Assembly: GCA_046484825.1 (NCBI GenBank)
Contig: JAWOIE010000194.1
Coordinates: forward strand, 1-13,650
DNA length: 13,650 bases
Source of the DNA: CAJYAN01 sp046484825
GTDB lineage: Bacteria > Pseudomonadota > Gammaproteobacteria > UBA6429 > Thiohalophilaceae
Direction of reading: 5' to 3'
Shown here piece after piece: positions 7,516 through 13,650 of this stretch. Both the position numbers and the translations under genes were made by a program. Below the pieces are notes generated by a model, which made no database searches, was not told the DNA's origin, and saw only the letters and a program-made list of their open reading frames with translations. Within the stretch, counting starts at the first letter, position 1. Every line of letters begins with the position of its first letter.

Positions 7516-7542
7516 TTAGCACTCGAACCTTTTGAGTGCCAA
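7516..7542 (-). promoter_or_regulatory. CIRCE operator (HrcA site) upstream of rpoH
   Basis: The plus strand reads TTAGCACTC (7516-7524), nine bases, then GAGTGCCAA (7534-7542). The CIRCE consensus bound by the heat-shock repressor HrcA is TTAGCACTC-N9-GAGTGCTAA, so 17 of 18 half-site bases and the exact spacer length match. It ends 38 bases before the rpoH start codon and covers the -10 box and predicted transcription start of the sigma-E promoter, the geometry expected of a repressor site. The hrcA gene itself is not in the window. Confidence 0.93.
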
Positions 7543-7558
7543 TCGGGGCAGAAGTTCC
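7531..7558 (-). promoter_or_regulatory. Sigma-E (RpoE) promoter for rpoH
   Basis: Minus-strand GGAACTT (7558-7552), a 16-base spacer (7551-7536) and TCAAA (7535-7531). This agrees with the sigma-E promoter form GGAACTT-N16-TCnnA, and the spacing equals that of the E. coli rpoE promoter and the rpoH P3 promoter, as recalled. Transcription would begin near 7525, giving a leader of about 46 bases before the ATG at 7478. The -10 lies inside the CIRCE element. Confidence 0.85.
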
Positions 7559-7596
7559 GTCAGTAAATAATTGCTAAATACTTAAGAAACATATGC

Positions 7597-8979
7597 TTAC
7601 GAAGTGGCGCTGGTGGGGGCCTGGGCCTCGCTGCCGTGCCAGGGGGACTCCGTGGGGCCTTCGCTGGTATTGATATAGACCCGGTTGCGGCCGTTGTCCT
7701 TGGCGGCATACAGGGCCTTGTCGGCCAGGGCGAGAAAGCGGGTCAGGGTAGCCTTGGGGTAATCCAGACTGCCCACCACGCCGATGCTGATGGTGACGTC
7801 CACGTTGGCCGGGCGCAGGTGCTGCATTTCGTGACGCAGGGTCTCGGCCCGTTGCAGGGCCGTTTCGGCGTTACAGTTGGATAACAGGATGCAAAATTCC
7901 TCGCCGCCAAAGCGTACTACCATGGCGTCGGCAAAGCTGCTGTTGAGTTTATCGCCCATTTCCGCCAGCACATGGTCACCGGTGATGTGTCCCAGGGTGT
8001 CATTGATGCGCTTGAAGTGGTCGATGTCGATCAGCATCGCCCAGACCGGCTGGTGCTCACTGTCCCTGAGGTAGTCCTCGCCATTGTCGACCAGGTAGCG
8101 CTTGCTGCGCACCCCGGTGAGACTGTCGGTGGCGGCAATCCAGCGCATGGTCTCGGTCTGTTGCTTGAGGGCATCGTACTGGTGCTTGATCAGCATCAGG
8201 GCGCGTACCCGCGCCATCATGACCTCTTCGACAATCGGCTTGGTGACAAAGTCATTGGCGCCGGCATGAAAGACCTCGATCTGGGTCTTCTGGTCCTCGG
8301 AGCTGGTCAGCACCAGCACTGGCAGCTCCTGCTGGGTGTAATGCAGCTTGGCGCGCATGGCGTGTAGCAGGTCGCCCCCGGTCATGTCACCAAGGAGATA
8401 AAAGTCGGTAATCACCAGGTCGATGCTGTCGAGGCTGTTGGCCTCGCGATTATTCTGCAGCAACAGTTTGTAGGCGTCCTCGGCATTGGTCTTGTGGGTG
8501 ACCTTGAGGCCGTGTTTTTCAAGGATCTTGCAGGTCACGGCGGCCGCGGTGGCGCTGTCTTCAACAAACAGGATGTGCCCGGAGAGGCCGGAATTGCGCT
8601 GGATAAAGGCCTTGATAAAGCTGCCAAAGGCCTTGTAGCCCTGAGATTTGTCAAAGTAGTCGGTGACCCCGGCGGCAAAGCCCTCGCGCAGCAGGCGGGC
8701 ATCGGCATCACCGGAGACCACAATCACCGGGGTGTAGTGGTGGCGTTTGGAGTTGCGTACCGTGCGGCTGATTTCCAGGCCGTCCATGTCCGGCAGCATG
8801 AGCGAAGTGGTAATCAGGTCAAATTTGTCGCTTTCAATCAGGGGTAGCGCCTGTTTGCCGTTTTCGCAGCCGACCACCTCTACGTCGTGGATCTCTTCGC
8901 GCAGGGTGCGGGCCAGCAGGGAGCGGGTCACGGAGGAGCCGTCGACAATGAGGATGCGGGTAATATGCTTATTGAACAT
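7597..8979 (-). CDS. REC-REC-GGDEF response regulator, diguanylate cyclase
   Basis: A 460-residue PleD-like protein predicted to make c-di-GMP from two GTP. Receiver 1 (about 8-128) is degenerate: the phosphoacceptor aspartate is S59 in LITTSLMLPDMDG, and the acidic pair is reduced to D13-G14. Receiver 2 (about 134-260) looks functional, with E140-D141, D192 in VITDFYL, T225 and K247-P248. The GGDEF domain (about 280-437) has the metal ligand D318 in DIDHFK, N326 and the active-site G358-G-E-E-F362, so catalysis should be intact. The usual RxxD inhibitory site upstream is replaced by F349 and A352, so product feedback through that site is unlikely. The C-terminal 20 residues are low-complexity. 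The ATG at 8979 has no clear Shine-Dalgarno. The gene sits between ftsX (77 bases upstream) and rpoH, and no sensor kinase is adjacent. Confidence 0.94.
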   Translation of the reverse strand: MFNKHITRILIVDGSSVTRSLLARTLREEIHDVEVVGCENGKQALPLIESDKFDLITTSLMLPDMDGLEISRTVRNSKRHHYTPVIVVSGDADARLLREGFAAGVTDYFDKSQGYKAFGSFIKAFIQRNSGLSGHILFVEDSATAAAVTCKILEKHGLKVTHKTNAEDAYKLLLQNNREANSLDSIDLVITDFYLLGDMTGGDLLHAMRAKLHYTQQELPVLVLTSSEDQKTQIEVFHAGANDFVTKPIVEEVMMARVRALMLIKHQYDALKQQTETMRWIAATDSLTGVRSKRYLVDNGEDYLRDSEHQPVWAMLIDIDHFKRINDTLGHITGDHVLAEMGDKLNSSFADAMVVRFGGEEFCILLSNCNAETALQRAETLRHEMQHLRPANVDVTISIGVVGSLDYPKATLTRFLALADKALYAAKDNGRNRVYINTSEGPTESPWHGSEAQAPTSATS

Positions 8980-9056
8980 GCGTCATACTATATATAAAAA
9001 ATACCGTTGCCGGCGTGTCGTTAGGATTTATCTGCCCGGTGGTAGCAAATTCGGGG

Positions 9057-10049
9057 CTAAGTGGGTTCGATCTCCCGCAGGTGACGCCCCACCGCCAGCC
9101 AGGACCCCAGCAAGCCCAGCAGGGTACTGGCCATGAGCAGATTAAGTATCGACCCGAAGCCCAGAAAACTTAACTCGAACTGGCTTTGATACAGCCCGGT
9201 CAGGCGTTCCACCGGCCCGCTCAGAATCAGCAAGGCGCTACTGATCAGGACCACGGCGATGATGCCGCCCAGCAGGCCATACCAGACGCCGCTGTAGAGA
9301 AAGGGGCGGCGGATAAAGGCATCGGTACCGCCAATGAGCTTGATGACCAGGATCTCGTCACGGCGGTTTTGAATGGCCAGGCGAATGGTATTGCCCACCA
9401 CCAGCAGTACCGCCAGGGCCAGCAAGGCGGCCAGGATCACCACACCCTGACGGACGATCTCCATGATGGCGTAGAGACGCTTGATCCACTGCATGTCCAG
9501 TTGCGCCACGTCCACCTCGGGATGGGTCTTGAGTTTCGCCAGCAGGGCCTCGGCGCTGCCGCTGGTCTGTTGCGCCGTGGCGGGCTGAATCACCAGCACC
9601 GCGGGCAGGGGATTTTCCTGCAGGGACGCCAGGGCATCGCCAAAGCCCGACAGGGCCTTGAATTCCTCCAGGGCCTGCTCCCTGCTGATGTAGCGGACCG
9701 CCTTGATCTCCGCTTGCTTGCGCAGGCGATTGATCAGTTTGCGGGCCTGAAAATCAGTGGTGTCGTGTTTCAGGAACAGAGATATCTGCGTCGCCCCCTG
9801 CCAGCCACCACTGAGTTTTTGCGCATTGTCCAGCAGGACGTGCAGGCCGGTGGGCAGGGCCAGGGCGATGCCGATGACGGCAGCGGTCATCAGGCTGGCC
9901 ACCGGCGTGCGCCACAGTTGTCCCAGACTGTAAACCAGGACCTGCGCATGTCGCAGCAGGTAGGTCTTGACTGCGGTCGACAGGCCATGGCGTCGGCCGC
10001 TAACGGCCTCGCGTCGAGGGGTGGGGGCACGGCGCAACATTCTAGGCAT
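9057..10049 (-). CDS. ftsX: Cell-division permease-like protein FtsX
   Basis: Membrane half of the FtsEX complex, which at the division septum couples ATP hydrolysis by FtsE to activation of peptidoglycan amidases through their regulators. The 330-residue product has the FtsX plan. A basic cytoplasmic N-terminus is followed by a first helix (about 48-70), a periplasmic domain (about 75-200) and three C-terminal helices (about 202-224, 253-278 and 300-322). The conserved KLIGGTDAFIRRPFLYSG (237-254) and GLLGSWLAVGRHL (312-324) are near-identical to recalled E. coli motifs. The start is uncertain among GTG at 10052, ATG at 10049 and ATG at 10040. ATG 10049 is chosen because AGGGG ends 4 bases before it. 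The start overlaps the ftsE stop by 8 bases, implying translational coupling. Confidence 0.95.
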   Translation of the reverse strand: MPRMLRRAPTPRREAVSGRRHGLSTAVKTYLLRHAQVLVYSLGQLWRTPVASLMTAAVIGIALALPTGLHVLLDNAQKLSGGWQGATQISLFLKHDTTDFQARKLINRLRKQAEIKAVRYISREQALEEFKALSGFGDALASLQENPLPAVLVIQPATAQQTSGSAEALLAKLKTHPEVDVAQLDMQWIKRLYAIMEIVRQGVVILAALLALAVLLVVGNTIRLAIQNRRDEILVIKLIGGTDAFIRRPFLYSGVWYGLLGGIIAVVLISSALLILSGPVERLTGLYQSQFELSFLGFGSILNLLMASTLLGLLGSWLAVGRHLREIEPT

Positions 10050-10707
10050 CACCCCCCTGGATAAGGCGGCCCTGCTCGAGGATCAGTCGGCGGCTGGGCA
10101 TGCGTTTGATCAGGTCGAGGTCGTGGGTGGCCACCAGCACGGTCACGCCCACCTGACTGAACTGTGCAAAGATTTGCATGATCTCCCAGGACAGGTCCGG
10201 GTCCAGGTTACCGGTCGGTTCGTCCGCCAGCAGCAGGGGCGGTTTGTTGACCACGGCGCGGGCAATACCGACGCGTTGTTGTTCCCCGCCGGAAAGGGTA
10301 ATGGGCAGGCTCTTTTCCTTGTGCAGCAGACCGACCTTATCCAGGGCGCCGCGCACCCGGCGGCCAATCTCGTTGGCCGGGACCCCGGCAATGACCAGCG
10401 GCAGGGCCACGTTGTCGAACACGGTACGGTCGAACAGCAGCTGGTGGTCCTGAAAAATAATGCCGATGTTGCGCCGGTGGTAGGGGATGCGGCGACGGCT
10501 GAGCTTGCTCATATTCTGGCCGTTGATGATCACCTGGCCACGGGTGCTGCGCTCGATCAGGGTGATGAGTTTGAGCAGGGTGCTCTTGCCCGCGCCGGAG
10601 TGACCGGTGAGAAAGGCCATTTCCCCCGGGGGCAGATGAAAGCTGACATTGCTCAGGGCGTCCTGGCCACCGGGATAACGCTTGCTGACATCGGAGAAAC
10701 GAATCAT
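10042..10707 (-). CDS. ftsE: Cell-division ABC ATPase FtsE
   Basis: Cytoplasmic ATPase partner of FtsX. The 221-residue length matches E. coli FtsE (222). Motifs are all present: Walker A GHSGAGKST (35-43), Q-loop Q86 in FQDHQLL, ABC signature LSGGEQQR (138-145), Walker B LLLADEP with catalytic E163 (158-164), D-loop NLD and switch histidine H195. The N-terminus MIRFSDVSKRYPGG is typical. Upstream of the ATG only a weak GGA is seen. The gene follows ftsY by 83 bases, a gap that holds direct and inverted repeats, and overlaps ftsX. ftsY, ftsE and ftsX are classically one operon in gammaproteobacteria. Confidence 0.97.
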   Translation of the reverse strand: MIRFSDVSKRYPGGQDALSNVSFHLPPGEMAFLTGHSGAGKSTLLKLITLIERSTRGQVIINGQNMSKLSRRRIPYHRRNIGIIFQDHQLLFDRTVFDNVALPLVIAGVPANEIGRRVRGALDKVGLLHKEKSLPITLSGGEQQRVGIARAVVNKPPLLLADEPTGNLDPDLSWEIMQIFAQFSQVGVTVLVATHDLDLIKRMPSRRLILEQGRLIQGGDA

Positions 10708-10714
10708 GGAATCC

Positions 10715-10783
10715 AGGTCCGAGGTACTAGGTTCGAGGTGTCAGGGAGAATCCTGATATTCATATCTGCCAAGCGTTCCTGAC
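10715..10783 (-). repeat. Direct and inverted repeats in the ftsY-ftsE gap
   Basis: Two 11-bp copies, AGGTCCGAGGT (10715-10725) and AGGTTCGAGGT (10729-10739), differ at one base and are separated by ACT. Adjacent are arms GTCAGG (10740-10745) and CCTGAC (10778-10783), which could form a 6-bp stem. Nested inside are CCTGA (10752-10756), able to pair with TCAGG instead, and the small palindrome GATAT-tc-ATATC (10755-10766). There is no T-run, so this does not look like a terminator. It may be a dispersed intergenic repeat or an mRNA-processing structure. Confidence 0.6.
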
Positions 10784-10790
10784 CTTGTGG

Positions 10791-11765
10791 TTATTTTTCG
10801 AATAAGGCTTTGACAAAGGCCTCGGCCTCGAAGGGCCTCAGGTCGTCGATACTCTCCCCCACACCGATAAAGCGTATGGGCAGGCCCAGTTGATGAGCGA
10901 TGGCAAAAATAATCCCGCCCTTGGCCGTGCCATCCAGTTTGGTCAGGGTAATGCCACTGACGCCCACCGCGGCATGAAACTGTTTGGCCTGGACGAGAGC
11001 ATTCTGCCCGGTGCCGGCGTCGAGCACCAGCATGACCTCATGGGGGGCCTCGCCATCGAGTTTTTGTATGACGCGTTTGACCTTCTTGAGTTCTTCCATG
11101 AGATTGTCCTGCGTATGCAGGCGGCCGGCGGTATCGGCCAGCAGGATATCAATGCCCCTGGCCCTGGCAGATTGCAGGGCATCAAAGATCACCGAGGCGC
11201 TATCGGCGCCGCTGTGCTGGGCAATGACCGGGATATGGTTGCGTTCGCCCCAGGTTTGCAGTTGCTCCACGGCCGCGGCCCGAAAGGTATCGCCTGCCGC
11301 CAGCATGACACTGTGGCCGGCCTGCTGAAAACGCCGGGCCAGTTTGCCGATGGTGGTGGTCTTGCCGGCGCCGTTGATGCCGACCATGAGAATCACATAG
11401 GGTTTTTTGTCGCCAGCGATGTGCAGGGGCTGTTCGCTGGGGGCGAGCATGGCGGTCATGTGCGCCTGCAGGCTCTGCAACAGGGCCTCGGCATCTTTTA
11501 ATTCCTGACGCGAGACCTGCCGGGTGAGCTCGTTAATGAGGGTGGTGGTGGCCTCGATACCGACATCGGCAGAGAGCAGCAGGGTCTCGATTTCTTCGAG
11601 GAGCGCGTCATCAATGGTCTTTTTGCCCAGCACCAGCTCGCTGAGGCCATCACTGAGACCGGCACGGGTGCGTTGCAGGCCCTGCCTGAGGCGAGTGAAC
11701 AAACCTGCCTTCGGGTTGTCTGAGCCTGGAGTATCGGCAGAAGTTTTTTTCTTGAAACCAAACAT
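10791..11765 (-). CDS. ftsY: Signal recognition particle receptor FtsY
   Basis: SRP GTPase that docks ribosome-SRP complexes at the inner membrane for co-translational insertion. The NG domain is complete: helical N domain (about 25-110), G1 GINGAGKTT (129-137), DTFRAAA (159-165), G3 DTAGR (211-215), G4 TKLDG (275-279) and closing GVGESIDDLRPF (301-312). The 324 residues include an N-terminal A region of only about 25-45 residues starting MFGFKKK, against roughly 200 acidic residues in E. coli; short A regions are common and the basic, amphipathic start may give membrane contact. The start at 11765 (ATG, with another ATG directly before it) is chosen from the conserved MFGF opening. The Shine-Dalgarno is weak. 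First gene of the ftsYEX operon, diverging from the M16 peptidase. Confidence 0.97.
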   Translation of the reverse strand: MFGFKKKTSADTPGSDNPKAGLFTRLRQGLQRTRAGLSDGLSELVLGKKTIDDALLEEIETLLLSADVGIEATTTLINELTRQVSRQELKDAEALLQSLQAHMTAMLAPSEQPLHIAGDKKPYVILMVGINGAGKTTTIGKLARRFQQAGHSVMLAAGDTFRAAAVEQLQTWGERNHIPVIAQHSGADSASVIFDALQSARARGIDILLADTAGRLHTQDNLMEELKKVKRVIQKLDGEAPHEVMLVLDAGTGQNALVQAKQFHAAVGVSGITLTKLDGTAKGGIIFAIAHQLGLPIRFIGVGESIDDLRPFEAEAFVKALFEK

Positions 11766-11825
11766 CATCGAGACCAATCATCTGTGGTTAATCTGAATTC
11801 GCGCATGAGCGCACAGCGCGGGTCG

Positions 11826-11854
11826 TTTGCACACCCGTATGATTAGGCTATCCT
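11826..11854 (+). promoter_or_regulatory. Candidate sigma-70 promoter for the M16 genes
   Basis: TTTGCA (11826-11831), a 17-base spacer and TATCCT (11849-11854), each box matching the consensus at 4 of 6 bases. Transcription would begin near 11861, about 38 bases before the TTG start. It sits in the divergent spacer with ftsY, for which no promoter could be picked out with confidence. Confidence 0.4.
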
Positions 11855-11888
11855 ACCATGTCGCAAATCGGTGGGTCAGTAGTAGTGC

Positions 11889-11894
11889 GGAGGA
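11889..11894 (+). promoter_or_regulatory. Strong ribosome site for a TTG start
   Basis: GGAGGA, four bases before TTG at 11899-11901. It decides the start of the M16 peptidase, because the codons that follow encode a clean signal peptide, while the upstream in-frame ATG codons (for example 11839) lack a ribosome site and precede polar sequence. Confidence 0.8.
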
Positions 11895-11898
11895 AACC

Positions 11899-13269
11899 TT
11901 GAACTTCACAAAGCAATTTGTTGCCGTCTTACTCATGGGCCTGCTCGCGGTCCCGCTCGCGGCCGCCACCGGGGTACATGAATACGAGCTGGATAATGGC
12001 ATGAAGGTCCTGATCAAGACCGACCGTCGGGCGCCGGTCGTGGTGGCCCAGGTCTGGTACCGGGTGGGCGCCAGCTATGAGTGGAGTGGGATTACCGGCG
12101 TCTCCCATGTGCTGGAACACATGATGTTCAAGGGCACCAAGAAGCACGCCGCCGGGGAATTCTCCCGCATTATCGCCGCACAGGGCGGCCGCGAAAACGC
12201 CTTTACCAGCCGTGACTACACCGCCTATTTTCAGACCCTGGAAAAGAGCCGCTTGCCAGTGAGCATGGAAATGGAGGCCGACCGCATGCACAACCTGGTG
12301 CTGCAGGAAGAGGAATTTGCCAAGGAAATCAAAGTGGTCATGGAGGAACGCCGCACCCGCACCGATGACCAGCCCCGCGCCCTGACCTACGAACAGCTGT
12401 ATGCCACCGCCTTTAATCACAGTGGTTATCACCACCCCACTATTGGCTGGATGAATGACCTGGAGCATCTGCAGGTGCAGGACCTGCAAGACTGGTATCG
12501 ACAATGGTATGCGCCCAACAACGCCACCCTGGTGGTCGTGGGTGACGTGGTGCCGGAGCAAGTCTATGCCCTGGCGCAGCGTCATTATGGTGTCATCCCC
12601 AAAGCTCAGGTGGCGACACTCAAACCCCGCATGGAGGCGCCACAACAGGGGCAGCGCCGCGTGGTGGTCGAGGCCCCGGCCAAACTGCCGTTTATCCTTA
12701 TGGGCTACAAGGTCCCGGTACTGGCGACCGCCGAAGATGAAAACGAGGTCTATGCCCTGGACGTGCTGGCCGGGGTCCTCGACGGCGGTGACAGCGCCCG
12801 CTTTTCCCGCGACCTCATTCGTGGTCGCCAACTGGCGGCGTCGGCGGGCGCATCCTATGGCATGCATGCGCGCAGCGATGATCTGTTCAGCCTGCAGGCC
12901 ATCCCGGCCAATGGCCACAGTATCGCGGAACTGGAGGCGGCCCTGCGTGAGCACATCGACAGGGTCAGCACCGAGCTGGTCGATGCGCGGGAATTAAAAC
13001 GTATCAAGGCGCAGGTGATTGCCGCTGAGGTCTATGAAAAGGATTCACTGTTCTATCAGGGTATGGCGCTGGGCATACTCGAGACCGTTGGCCTGGGCTG
13101 GCAACGCCAGGAAGAGTATGTGGAAAAGATCAAGGCGGTCACCGCCGAACAGGTGCGTGACGTGGCCAGAAAATATCTGGTGGATACGCGCCTGACCGTC
13201 GCCATTCTCAAGCCCCTCCCCCTCGATCCCGACACGGCCCCGGCGGCGACCGCACCGGGCAGACACTAA
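11899..13269 (+). CDS. Exported M16-family zinc peptidase (active subunit)
   Basis: Periplasmic insulinase-like (M16) metallopeptidase, 456 aa, translated from TTG. Residues 1-22 form a signal peptide with likely cleavage after PLAA. The inverted zinc motif H70-V-L-E-H74 is intact, with E73 as catalytic base. The conserved NAFTSRDYTAY (100-110) follows, then VVMEERRTR, whose E149 or E150 supplies the third zinc ligand about 75 residues on. The C-terminal half (about 200-440) is the second M16 repeat without a zinc site. Proteobacterial members of this type commonly pair with an adjacent inactive homologue to form a heterodimer, and such a partner starts 9 bases downstream. Substrates of the pair are not known. 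In related genomes this gene pair typically lies beside ftsY, as it does here. Confidence 0.93.
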   Translation: MNFTKQFVAVLLMGLLAVPLAAATGVHEYELDNGMKVLIKTDRRAPVVVAQVWYRVGASYEWSGITGVSHVLEHMMFKGTKKHAAGEFSRIIAAQGGRENAFTSRDYTAYFQTLEKSRLPVSMEMEADRMHNLVLQEEEFAKEIKVVMEERRTRTDDQPRALTYEQLYATAFNHSGYHHPTIGWMNDLEHLQVQDLQDWYRQWYAPNNATLVVVGDVVPEQVYALAQRHYGVIPKAQVATLKPRMEAPQQGQRRVVVEAPAKLPFILMGYKVPVLATAEDENEVYALDVLAGVLDGGDSARFSRDLIRGRQLAASAGASYGMHARSDDLFSLQAIPANGHSIAELEAALREHIDRVSTELVDARELKRIKAQVIAAEVYEKDSLFYQGMALGILETVGLGWQRQEEYVEKIKAVTAEQVRDVARKYLVDTRLTVAILKPLPLDPDTAPAATAPGRH

Positions 13270-13278
13270 GAGCAGTCC

Positions 13279-13650
13279 ATGATGAAGATCCCGACAACAT
13301 ATCGCCCCTTAATAATTCTTCTGATAGGCGTGGTGCTGGTCGCGGCCTATGCCTGGTGGAGCGACGACATCAGCCAGCCGACAGAATCCGAGGGCCTGGC
13401 CATTCAGACCTGGACAACCAAAAACGGTGCGCGGGTCTATTTTGTGCCGGCCACCAGTCTGCCCATGGTGGATGTCCGTGTGGTGTTTGATGCCGGCAGT
13501 GCTCGTGATGGTACACAACATGGTGTGGCCCGCCTGAGTAATGCCCTGCTGTCACAGGGTGCCGGTGACTGGGACGCGCAGCAACTGGCGGAACGCTTCG
13601 AAGACGTCGGCGCCAATTTTGGCAGCGACGCCCTGCGCGATATGGCCGTG
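13279..13650 (+). CDS. M16-family non-catalytic partner, partial (C-terminus outside the window)
   Basis: Open to the window end for 124 codons. It begins MMKIPTTYRP, followed by a hydrophobic helix LIILLIGVVLVAAYAWW (11-27) that could be a signal anchor, then the M16 N-terminal fold: WTTKNGARVYFVPATSLPMVDVRVVFDAGSARD (cited in part), and LAERFEDVGANF. At the place where active members have G-x-x-H-x-x-E-H, this protein has GVARLSNAL, so both zinc histidines and the catalytic glutamate are gone. It is therefore the inactive subunit of the pair. It starts 9 bases after the active gene, with two adjacent ATG codons (13279 and 13282) and only a weak AAGAG upstream. The usual next gene, rsmD, would lie beyond the window. 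Confidence 0.9.
   Translation, partial: MMKIPTTYRPLIILLIGVVLVAAYAWWSDDISQPTESEGLAIQTWTTKNGARVYFVPATSLPMVDVRVVFDAGSARDGTQHGVARLSNALLSQGAGDWDAQQLAERFEDVGANFGSDALRDMAV

Noticed and set aside
8996..9013. Hairpin plus T-run downstream of ftsX (minus strand) as a terminator
   Set aside because: The stem is only three base pairs (CCG-GCAA-CGG) before six T residues, too weak to call.
9186..10782. Two long plus-strand open frames antisense to ftsX and ftsE
   Set aside because: Their Gln/His/Gly-rich translations mirror the codons of the conserved minus-strand genes and show no domain of their own.
11929..12954. 341-codon minus-strand open frame antisense to the M16 peptidase
   Set aside because: The plus strand there encodes an unmistakable M16 peptidase with its zinc motif; the antisense frame lacks a ribosome site and recognisable motifs.
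1..13650. A defence, mobile-element or secondary-metabolite system
   Set aside because: No transposase, integrase, repeat array, nuclease or effector-type gene was seen; the plus-strand accessory genes do not form a known or clear new system beyond the points listed.

Overview
The window comes from a GC-rich gammaproteobacterium. The evidence is the cell-division block ftsY-ftsE-ftsX with rpoH on one strand, a pair of M16 peptidase genes diverging from ftsY, and a sigma-32 very close to the E. coli protein. The lineage cannot be fixed from sequence alone; a free-living or sulfur-associated Chromatiales-like organism is only a guess. No rRNA, tRNA, CRISPR array, insertion sequence or prophage gene was seen.

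Layout. Positions 1-260 (minus) hold the start of a small membrane-protein gene cut by the window edge. Diverging from it is a plus-strand run: an orphan ParA-type ATPase (396-1034), a 65-residue DUF2892 membrane protein (1052-1249), a class I SAM methyltransferase (1256-1855) and an exported YyaL/DUF255 thioredoxin-fold protein (1937-3781). The last one converges, with a 9-bp overlap, on an uncharacterised 569-residue protein (3773-5482, minus) that carries PilZ-like c-di-GMP-binding motifs. An AT-rich spacer then leads into an orphan PhnD-like periplasmic binding protein (5678-6520, plus).

From 6583 to 11765 everything lies on the minus strand. In transcription order it is ftsY, ftsE, ftsX, a REC-REC-GGDEF response regulator, rpoH, and a strong intrinsic terminator at 6583-6608. 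FtsY targets membrane proteins to the translocon, FtsEX controls septal peptidoglycan hydrolysis, and RpoH runs the heat-shock regulon. The GGDEF gene between ftsX and rpoH is an addition to the usual neighbourhood. Facing away from ftsY are two M16-family genes: a catalytically complete one (11899-13269, TTG start) and the start of a partner lacking the zinc motif (13279 to the window end).

Most notable is the rpoH control region. A near-perfect CIRCE operator (17 of 18 half-site bases, the HrcA repressor site) overlaps the -10 element of an excellent sigma-E promoter (GGAACTT, 16-bp spacer, TCAAA). This predicts that heat-shock sigma production is activated by envelope stress and repressed by HrcA at the same DNA. 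A second theme is c-di-GMP signalling: the GGDEF protein has a first receiver that cannot be phosphorylated, a second that looks intact and no inhibitory site, and a PilZ-like candidate receptor is encoded nearby.
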